DNA of 64,000 bases from Clostridia bacterium (lineage in GTDB: Bacteria > Bacillota > Clostridia > Oscillospirales > Acutalibacteraceae). Positions 58,100 through 64,000 of the stretch are shown piece after piece; position 1 is the stretch's first letter, and every line of letters starts with the position of its first letter. Location of the stretch: contig JAFYVN010000006.1 of the NCBI GenBank assembly GCA_017549105.1, positions 1 through 64,000 on the forward strand, written 5' to 3'. Position numbers and translations under genes: made by a program. The notes beneath the pieces are model-generated. The model had not been told where the DNA came from. It worked only from the letters and a program-made list of their open reading frames with translations, and ran no database searches.

Positions 58100-59035
58100 A
58101 TGGCACTTGTAACAACCAAGAAAATGTTCGAAGATGCATACAAGGGCGGCTACGCTGTTGGTGCATTCAATGTTAACAACATGGAAATCATCCAGGGTAT
58201 CGTTGAAGCAGGTAAAGCTCTCAATGCTCCCCTCATCCTTCAGGTTTCCAAGGGCGCAAGAGCTTATGCAAACCACACATACCTTGTTAAGCTCGTTGAG
58301 GCTGCTGTTGAAACAACAGGTCTCCCCATCGCTCTTCACCTCGACCACGGCCCCGATTTTGAAACATGTAAGGCTTGCATCGACGGCGGCTTCACATCAG
58401 TTATGATCGACGGCTCACACCTTCCCTACGAAGAGAACGTTGCTCTCACAAAGAAGGTTGTTGACTATGCACACGCTCACGGTGTTGTTGTTGAAGGCGA
58501 ACTCGGTCAGCTCGCAGGCATCGAAGACGATGTTAACGTTTCAGCTGAAGACGCTTCATACACAAACCCCGCTGAAGTTATTGATTTCGTAACAAGAACA
58601 GGTGTTGACTCACTTGCAATCGCTATCGGCACAAGCCACGGCGCATTCAAGTTCAAGCCCGGTCAGGATCCCAAAATCCGCATCGACATCCTTGAAGAAA
58701 TCGAGAAGAAGCTCCCCGGCTTCCCCATCGTTCTTCACGGTGCATCATCTGTTGTTCCCGAGTTTGTTGATCAGATCAACGAGTTCGGCGGCAAGATGGA
58801 AGACGCTATCGGTATCCCCGAAAGCGAACTTCGCAAGGCTGCTTCACACGCTGTTTGTAAGATCAACATCGACTCCGACCTTCGTCTTGCAATGACAGCT
58901 GCTATCAGAAAGTATATGGCTGAGAATCCCGGTCACTTCGATCCCAGACAGTATCTTGCTCCCGCTCGTACCGCTATCCAGGGTATGGTTGAGCACAAGA
59001 TCAAGAACGTTCTCGGCTGCGACAACAAGGCATAA
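58100..59035 (+). CDS. fba: Class II fructose-1,6-bisphosphate aldolase
   Basis: 311 residues from the ATG at 58100 (AGGAG 9 nt before). Zinc aldolase blocks: YAVGAFNVNNMEIIQGIVEA, LHLDHGPDFETCKACIDGGF (catalytic Asp and zinc His), VVEGELGQLAGIEDDV, AIGTSHGAFKFKPG and FPIVLHGASSVV. Glycolysis/gluconeogenesis, cytoplasmic. Codons are noticeably more biased (GTT, CTC, AAG) than in neighbouring genes, as expected for a highly expressed glycolytic gene. Confidence 0.95.
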   Translation: MALVTTKKMFEDAYKGGYAVGAFNVNNMEIIQGIVEAGKALNAPLILQVSKGARAYANHTYLVKLVEAAVETTGLPIALHLDHGPDFETCKACIDGGFTSVMIDGSHLPYEENVALTKKVVDYAHAHGVVVEGELGQLAGIEDDVNVSAEDASYTNPAEVIDFVTRTGVDSLAIAIGTSHGAFKFKPGQDPKIRIDILEEIEKKLPGFPIVLHGASSVVPEFVDQINEFGGKMEDAIGIPESELRKAASHAVCKINIDSDLRLAMTAAIRKYMAENPGHFDPRQYLAPARTAIQGMVEHKIKNVLGCDNKA

Positions 59036-59057
59036 GTTAATTTCTGTATATAAGCAA

Positions 59058-59097
59058 CACACCCAAATCCGTTTGGACTTGGGTGTGTTATTTTTAT
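59058..59097. terminator. Bidirectional terminator between fba and the leucine-rich gene
   Basis: ACACACCCAA and TTGGGTGTGT form a stem with a loop of about 14 nt (59059-59092), followed on the plus side by TATTTTTAT. Confidence 0.7.
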
Positions 59098-61580
59098 ATC
59101 GTGTTTTTGAAAACCTCGGGAATAATTTTTGTCATTCCAAAAATTTTCTTGAAGAACGCAATGATTTTCTGAAAAAATCCCGCCTTTGCGGTCATAGTCT
59201 GTGTGTCAGATCCAATTGCATTTCCTTCTGCATCAACAAGAGTTGCGATAAAAACGGTTTCACCGTTTGCATTAGGTGTTACAACACACGAACTTCCGTT
59301 TGCTGTTGTTTCAACAATCGTAAAATTCGCATTATCGGTTGCCCATATAACCTTTGCGCCCTCGGGGATTTCAGTGCCAAAATCGGCGTAAAGAATAATG
59401 CTGTCGCCATAGGTTATTTCTGTCTGCGATGGCTTGCGGATTTTCACCTCAACTTTTTTCTCTGTCGTTGGAACATCAACAGGTTTCGTTGTTGAAGGTT
59501 CGGTTGAAACAGGCTTTGCTGTTGTCGGAACATCAATAGGTTTCGTTGTTGAGGGTTCGGTTGCAACAGGCTTTGCTGTTGTCGGAACATCAACAGGTTT
59601 CGTTGTTGAGGGTTCGGTTACAACCGGCTTTGCCGTTGTCGGAACCTCGACAGGTTTCGTTGTTGAAGGCTCGGTTACAACAGGCTTTACCGTTGTCGGA
59701 ACCTCGACAGGTTTCGTTGTTGAAGGCTCGTTTACAACAGGCTTTGTCGTTGTCGGAACTTCAACAGGTTTCGTTGTTGAAGGCTCGGTTACAACAGGCT
59801 TTGTCGTCGCAGGAACTTCAACCGGTTTCGTTGTTGAAGGCTCGGTTACAACAGGCTTTACCGTTGTCGGAACCTCGACAGGTTTCGTTGTTGAAGGTTT
59901 GGTTATAACAGGTTTTGTAGTCGATACAACATAAGGCTTAGTTGTTACAGGTTTTGTAGTTACAGCAGGTTCGGTCTGTGCAGGCTTTGTCGTTGAAGGT
60001 TCTGTTGTTGCTGATTTAGTTGTAGAAACCTCAACAGGTTTCGTAGTCGGAGGTTCGGTTACAACCGAAAGCGTTGAGTGCTCCGTTAATGGATCATCTT
60101 CCAAAGTATAATTAAACAAAATGTATGCATTTGTTAATTTAGTGTTATTGATACCTATTGATATTCTATTCCACTCTTCTTTTGATCCGGTATAATAAAC
60201 ATCGGTAAGTTTATAACAATAGCAGAATGCATTATCACCTATGTTTGCTACATTGTCACAGATTGTTACGCTTATCAGTCTGCCACAATTGTTAAAAGCA
60301 TAATCACCTATGTTAGTAACGCTATTGCCAAATGTTACGTTTTTGAGGCGGTCGCAAGAGTAGAACGCATACTCACCTACGCATGTTACTTTGTTGCCAA
60401 TCGTTACACCCGTTAGACCGTTGCACTCATAGAATGCATACTCACCTATACTGGTTACATTATTACCTATTGTTACGTTTGAGAGATACCCACAATTGTA
60501 GAACGCTCTCGCACCTATTCCGGTAATACTGTCAGGAATTGTAACACTGGTAAGATAACGGCAATCCTCAAACACACTATTACCTATACTTGTTATACTG
60601 CTTCCGATTATTGTGTTTGCAAGTTTGTCGCAATCAAAAAAAGTATAATCGCCCATACTTATTACGCTATCAGGAATAACTATACTTTTGAGTATGTCAC
60701 AATTGGAGAATGCATAATCACCTATACTTGTCACACTGTTTCCGATTGTTATATCTGTAAGGCTGTCACAATCAGAGAATGTATAATCACCTATACTTAA
60801 TACGCCATTACCAACTATTACACTTGCGAGACTGTCGCAATCACTGAACGCAGAATCACCTATATTTATTACGCTTTCAGGAATTGTTATGCTTGTAAGG
60901 CTGTCACAATCATTGAATGCATTAACACCTATATTTTTTACGCCATCTCCAATTGTTACACTTGTAAGACCGGTACATCGTCTGAACGCCGTTCTGCATA
61001 TGTTGGTTACGCTGTTAGGTATTGTAATATTTGTAAGACTATCACAATAATAAAACGCGTTGTTTCCTATCCTTGTTACGCCTTCTCCGATTGTTACACT
61101 TTTAAGTCCGGAACAATATTCAAACGCATTATTACCTATATCCTTCACATTGTCAGGCAGCGTAATGTTCGTGAGACTTTCGCAATAATGAAACGAAAAT
61201 TCACCTATGTCGACCACACTGTCGGGAATTACTACACTTGTGAGATTGGAGCAGCCATAGAAAGCATAATCTCCAATACTTTTTACACCATTGTTGATTA
61301 CAATCTTTTTAATACCTAATCGCATGTTGAACCAAGGCACATCCGATTCCAATACATAATCTGTCATCATTCCCGTACCACTAATAATAAGTGTGCTTGT
61401 ATCGGATGACCAAGTAACATTGTCACCGCAAGTGCCACTCGTTGTCGCCTCTGCTTTTATTGCGAAATCGTGCCAATCAATCTCCGACCAATCAACATCC
61501 GCAAAGCCGAATGCAAGGGTGCCGAAAACGAGTGTAAAGGCAAGCAAAAGTGATAATATTTTTCTGAAAGTCCTTTTCAT
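59094..61580 (-). CDS. 828-residue secreted leucine-rich-repeat protein with Thr/Pro repeat wall and amphipathic tail
   Basis: ATG at 61580 with GGAGG 7 nt upstream; an earlier in-frame start lacks a site. Signal peptide about 1-27 (MKRTFRKILSLLLAFTLVFG). N-cap SGTCGDNVTWSSDTSTLIIS. Then 16 consecutive BspA/LRR_5 units of 23 residues (IGDYAFYGCSNLTSVVIPDS and so on), alternating between 'IPDSV' and 'IGNSV' versions. A repeat wall of about eight 19-residue Thr/Pro units (TTKPVEVPTT, KPVVTEPS) follows, then the Ig-like module (TYGDSIILYADF ... ETVFIATLVDAEGNAI) and the tail GFFQKIIAFFKKIFG with MTKIIPEVFKNTI. The Ig module and tail match the 402-residue protein at 14178. Large surface adhesin with a long stalk, as far as can be seen. 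Confidence 0.88.
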   Translation of the reverse strand: MKRTFRKILSLLLAFTLVFGTLAFGFADVDWSEIDWHDFAIKAEATTSGTCGDNVTWSSDTSTLIISGTGMMTDYVLESDVPWFNMRLGIKKIVINNGVKSIGDYAFYGCSNLTSVVIPDSVVDIGEFSFHYCESLTNITLPDNVKDIGNNAFEYCSGLKSVTIGEGVTRIGNNAFYYCDSLTNITIPNSVTNICRTAFRRCTGLTSVTIGDGVKNIGVNAFNDCDSLTSITIPESVINIGDSAFSDCDSLASVIVGNGVLSIGDYTFSDCDSLTDITIGNSVTSIGDYAFSNCDILKSIVIPDSVISMGDYTFFDCDKLANTIIGSSITSIGNSVFEDCRYLTSVTIPDSITGIGARAFYNCGYLSNVTIGNNVTSIGEYAFYECNGLTGVTIGNKVTCVGEYAFYSCDRLKNVTFGNSVTNIGDYAFNNCGRLISVTICDNVANIGDNAFCYCYKLTDVYYTGSKEEWNRISIGINNTKLTNAYILFNYTLEDDPLTEHSTLSVVTEPPTTKPVEVSTTKSATTEPSTTKPAQTEPAVTTKPVTTKPYVVSTTKPVITKPSTTKPVEVPTTVKPVVTEPSTTKPVEVPATTKPVVTEPSTTKPVEVPTTTKPVVNEPSTTKPVEVPTTVKPVVTEPSTTKPVEVPTTAKPVVTEPSTTKPVDVPTTAKPVATEPSTTKPIDVPTTAKPVSTEPSTTKPVDVPTTEKKVEVKIRKPSQTEITYGDSIILYADFGTEIPEGAKVIWATDNANFTIVETTANGSSCVVTPNANGETVFIATLVDAEGNAIGSDTQTMTAKAGFFQKIIAFFKKIFGMTKIIPEVFKNTI
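59466..59935 (-). repeat. 57-bp in-frame tandem repeat (Thr/Pro wall)
   Basis: About eight copies of a 57-bp unit (spacing 57 between GGAACATCAA-type landmarks at 59470 and 59527) inside the leucine-rich-protein gene. Each encodes 19 residues rich in Thr, Pro, Lys and Val. Some adjacent copies differ by only a few bases, so copy number probably varies between strains. Confidence 0.8.
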
Positions 61581-61614
61581 TGCAATTCCTCCGTGGTTTA
61601 TTCTATAATTGTAT

Positions 61615-61643
61615 ATTATATCATATATTTTGTATAAATTCAA
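61615..61643 (-). promoter_or_regulatory. Promoter of the 828-residue protein gene
   Basis: Minus strand TTGAAT (61638-61643), a 17-bp spacer and TATAAT (61615-61620). Confidence 0.7.
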
Positions 61644-61657
61644 TTACAATTATTATG

Positions 61658-61686
61658 TTGCTAAAACCTGTTTTGTTTGATATAAT
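61658..61686 (+). promoter_or_regulatory. Promoter of rarA
   Basis: TTGCTA (61658-61663), a 17-bp spacer and TATAAT (61681-61686), 31 nt before the start codon. Confidence 0.65.
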
Positions 61687-61717
61687 ATCTTTATTCTCAT
61701 TTAAAAAGGTGATTTTT

Positions 61718-62983
61718 ATGTCGGCACCGCTTGCGGACAGACTCCGTCCAAAGAAAATTGAAGATATCATCGGTCAGCCCCATCTTTTAGGTGAGGGCAA
61801 GCCTTTGCGCAATATAATCGAATCGGGCGAGCTGCCCAATATGGTTTTTTACGGCCCTCCCGGTGTCGGAAAAACCACTCTTGCAAGCATCATTGCAAAG
61901 AAAACCGACCGTCATCTTGTCAAGCTCAACGGCACAACAGCGGGTACATCGGATATTAAAGAAGTAGTTGCAAAGCTCGATACCTTCCTTGCACCCAACG
62001 GAATTCTGCTCTACCTCGATGAAATTCAGTATTTCAATAAAAAACAGCAACAGACTTTGCTTGAATATATCGAAAACGGTGCGATAACTCTCATTGCATC
62101 AACAACCGAAAACCCCTATTTCTATGTATACAGCGCTATTCTCAGCCGATCAACCGTTTTTGAATTCAAGAGTGTCACTCCGTCGGAAGCCGAAAAAGCG
62201 GTAAGACGTGCGTTTGACTTTATGTCGGAAGACAGAAACGAAGAATATATCATCGACGACGGTGTCTATTCTCATATTGCAACCGCAAGTGCGGGCGATG
62301 TAAGAAAAGCACTCAACAGCGTTGAGCTATGCGTGCTTTCGGCAAACTATGATGACGGCAAAAAGCTCATCACTCTCGAAAACGCAAAATCGCTCACGCA
62401 AAAAAGTGCGATGAGATATGATAAAGACGGCGACGAGCATTACGACATCATCTCCGCATTTCAGAAATCTATGAGAGGCTCTGATCCCGATGCGGCGGTA
62501 CATTATCTTGCAAGGCTTCTTGAGGCGGGCGATATGCCTTCGGCTTGCAGAAGACTTATGGTATGTGCGTGCGAAGATGTGGGTCTTGCGTATCCGCAGA
62601 TAATCCCCATCGTAAAAGCAGCAATTGATGCGGCACAGATGCTCGGTCTTCCCGAAGCAAGAATCCCCCTTGCAGATGCAGTTGTGCTTGTTGCAACAAG
62701 CCCAAAATCCAACACAGCTTACGGTGCAATCAATGCCGCAATGGCTGATGTTACCGCAGGAAAAACGGGTCCCGTACCCCGTCAGCTTCAGAATATGCAC
62801 TACGACGGTGAAGACAATCCCAATAAGGGACAGTTTTATAAATACGCTCACGATTATCCCGGTCATTGGGTTGACCAGCAATATCTCCCCGACGCAATCA
62901 AACATAAAAAATATTATGAATTCGGTGACAATAAAAACGAGCAGGCAGCCCGTGAATATTGGTCAAGAATCAAAAAAAGATAA
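61718..62983 (+). CDS. rarA: Replication-associated recombination protein RarA (MgsA)
   Basis: 421 residues from the ATG at 61718 (AAAGGTG upstream; longer in-frame starts run into the divergent promoter region). AAA+ ATPase: PLADRLRPKKIEDIIGQPHL, FYGPPGVGKTTLASIIAKKT (Walker A), LYLDEIQYFNKKQQQTLLEY (Walker B), LIASTTENPYFYV (sensor 1). The C-terminal MgsA tetramerisation part has DAAVHYLARLLEAGDMPSAC and ends with HYDGEDNPNKGQFYKYAHDY PGHW. It acts at stalled replication forks. Confidence 0.95.
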   Translation: MSAPLADRLRPKKIEDIIGQPHLLGEGKPLRNIIESGELPNMVFYGPPGVGKTTLASIIAKKTDRHLVKLNGTTAGTSDIKEVVAKLDTFLAPNGILLYLDEIQYFNKKQQQTLLEYIENGAITLIASTTENPYFYVYSAILSRSTVFEFKSVTPSEAEKAVRRAFDFMSEDRNEEYIIDDGVYSHIATASAGDVRKALNSVELCVLSANYDDGKKLITLENAKSLTQKSAMRYDKDGDEHYDIISAFQKSMRGSDPDAAVHYLARLLEAGDMPSACRRLMVCACEDVGLAYPQIIPIVKAAIDAAQMLGLPEARIPLADAVVLVATSPKSNTAYGAINAAMADVTAGKTGPVPRQLQNMHYDGEDNPNKGQFYKYAHDYPGHWVDQQYLPDAIKHKKYYEFGDNKNEQAAREYWSRIKKR

Positions 62984-62990
62984 AAAATTA

Positions 62991-63025
62991 TCGGATGCAC
63001 TTCACTGCGCATCCGGTTTTTTGTT
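62991..63025 (+). terminator. Terminator of rarA
   Basis: CGGATGC and GCGCATCCG form a stem around 62994-63018, followed by GTTTTTTG. It overlaps the 3' end of the convergent EamA gene. Confidence 0.75.
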
Positions 63026-63910
63026 GAATAATGAAATAATGAGTACCGTAGAAATTATCATAACAAAACCGATTATATCCGCACCCGAAAATTCAGTGCC
63101 AAGCCAGACAGCCGAAATAACCGTTGCCGCAACGGGCTCAATGCTCGAAATTATGCTTGCTTTTGTTGCACCGATAAGGTGTATTCCTTCAAGATAAAAA
63201 GTGTAGGCAAGCACTGTTCCGAAAACAACTATTCCCGAAACCGCACCGACAAGCGGAAAACTGATAACGGGCATTATCTCCCAAGGTCTGAAAATAAAGA
63301 AAATTACAATTCCGCCTATCAGCATCCCCCAACCGAGCACCGTCGGTGCATCCGAAATCTTAAGAAGCTTACCGGGAATAAGTGAATAGCAAACGAGAAA
63401 CACTGCCGCAAGAAGTCCCCACACAAGTGCAGTAGGAGTGACTGAAAAAGTGCTGAAATTACCGCCCGTTGCAATTAAAAATGTTCCGCCAATGGCAAGA
63501 ACGATAGCAAAAATCTCTGTTAAAGCAGGGATTTTTTTGTTTTTCAGACACATAAAAACAAGTATCATCGCAGGCGAAAGATACTGCAGAACAGTTGCCG
63601 TACCTGCGTTTGAATGCTCTATAGCAGTGAAATATGCATACTGACACATAATCAGACCAAAAGCCGTGAATGCCGCCATTCTTATACAGTTGCTTTTGCC
63701 CTGCCACACATCAAGAATTTTCTTTTTGTTTTTGAATGCACAGAAGGTCAGAAGAATTATTCCTGTCAGAATCATTCTTATCGGCACAAGCCACTTTGAA
63801 CTGACGTTATGGTATGTAAATAAATACTGACCGCATGAACCCGAAAATCCCCAGAAAATTCCGCCCATGAGCGATAGAATTATACCAAGTGCGGTTTTTG
63901 ACTTTTTCAT
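63002..63910 (-). CDS. EamA/DMT-family transporter
   Basis: 302 residues from the ATG at 63910 (AAGGTG 7 nt upstream). Ten hydrophobic segments in two EamA repeats: ALGIILSLMGGIFWGFSGSC ... and, in the second half, ALVWGLLAAVFLVCYSLIP ... VSGIVVFGTVLAYTFYLEGI plus EPVAATVISAVWLGTE, a family hallmark. Drug/metabolite transporter superfamily; members export amino acids or metabolites. The substrate is unknown. Upstream of the start, 63911-64000 shows no further gene. Confidence 0.85.
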   Translation of the reverse strand: MKKSKTALGIILSLMGGIFWGFSGSCGQYLFTYHNVSSKWLVPIRMILTGIILLTFCAFKNKKKILDVWQGKSNCIRMAAFTAFGLIMCQYAYFTAIEHSNAGTATVLQYLSPAMILVFMCLKNKKIPALTEIFAIVLAIGGTFLIATGGNFSTFSVTPTALVWGLLAAVFLVCYSLIPGKLLKISDAPTVLGWGMLIGGIVIFFIFRPWEIMPVISFPLVGAVSGIVVFGTVLAYTFYLEGIHLIGATKASIISSIEPVAATVISAVWLGTEFSGADIIGFVMIISTVLIISLFNKKPDAQ

Positions 63911-64000
63911 TTTTATCACCTTGCGAATGATAACATAAATATTGGTCAAATGCAACCGTAATCGGCATAAGAAATGTTGTTTCGGTCTATAATTTTTATG

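Noticed and set aside
59466-59935. Regular 57-bp repeats that look like a CRISPR array or a plus-strand coding region
   Set aside because: The repeats are in frame inside a long minus-strand gene, have no unique spacers and encode a Thr/Pro wall; the open plus-strand frames are shadows of the repeat.
61580-61717. Longer N-terminus for RarA starting at 61580
   Set aside because: It would be hydrophobic, unlike the family, and would run through the divergent promoters; the ATG at 61718 gives the standard N-terminus.

Overview
The window looks like chromosome from an anaerobic, low-to-mid GC member of the Clostridia (Oscillospiraceae/Eubacteriales type, probably a gut or rumen commensal). The evidence is a SpoIVFA/SpoIVFB-like sporulation protease pair, a T-box leader, the Firmicutes gene order ylxM-ffh-rpsP-khpA-rimM-trmD, a DarA-type cyclic-di-AMP receptor, many BspA-type leucine-rich surface proteins and several host-glycan-type glycosidases. 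No rRNA, tRNA, CRISPR array, prophage or intact insertion sequence was seen.

Left part (1-15.4 kb, all minus strand). Two tandem, related, very large secreted proteins carry InlB-type B-repeats; the first runs off the window. Next comes a compact two-gene module with its own promoter and a perfect palindromic operator: an HTH protein followed by a small HipA-like kinase. A four-gene glycan operon follows (GH101/GH129-like glycosidase, GDPD-like enzyme, membrane-anchored leucine-rich protein, MFS transporter). A noncoding gap then holds a 65-nt sequence also present at 8.2 kb and a MITE-like palindromic element, before a secreted leucine-rich-repeat protein.

Middle (15.5-38.1 kb). A GH141-like beta-helix glycosidase; RidA; a PaaK-type CoA ligase plus tandem-ACT protein under a T-box whose specifier reads as a Phe codon; a Gfo/Idh/MocA oxidoreductase; the SpoIVF pair; and two FAD-dependent oxidoreductases. 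A long plus-strand run follows: FHA protein, M16 peptidase, proB, proA, a membrane protein with tandem acidic repeats, and mutS2. The ylxM-ffh-rpsP-khpA-rimM-trmD translation/SRP operon comes next, preceded by a strong promoter and a structured leader.

Right part (38.1-64 kb). A TAXI-type TRAP transporter operon; another BspA-like protein; a phosphoesterase plus GH106-like glycosidase pair; a minus-strand run of ABC transporter, DUF1854 protein, DarA, secreted phosphoesterase and CAP protein; an RNA-methyltransferase operon (trmN6, rsmI); an SGNH hydrolase and a DUF4358 lipoprotein; class II aldolase; an 828-residue leucine-rich protein with a Thr/Pro repeat wall; rarA; and an EamA transporter.

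The strongest candidates for something not well described are the HTH/HipA-like kinase module with its operator (6.58-8.08 kb), an amphipathic C-terminal tail (GFFxKxxxFFKKxFG) shared by otherwise different secreted proteins, and the phenylalanine-type T-box in front of paaK-ACT. All functional names come from motif recognition in the translated sequence; no database search was run.
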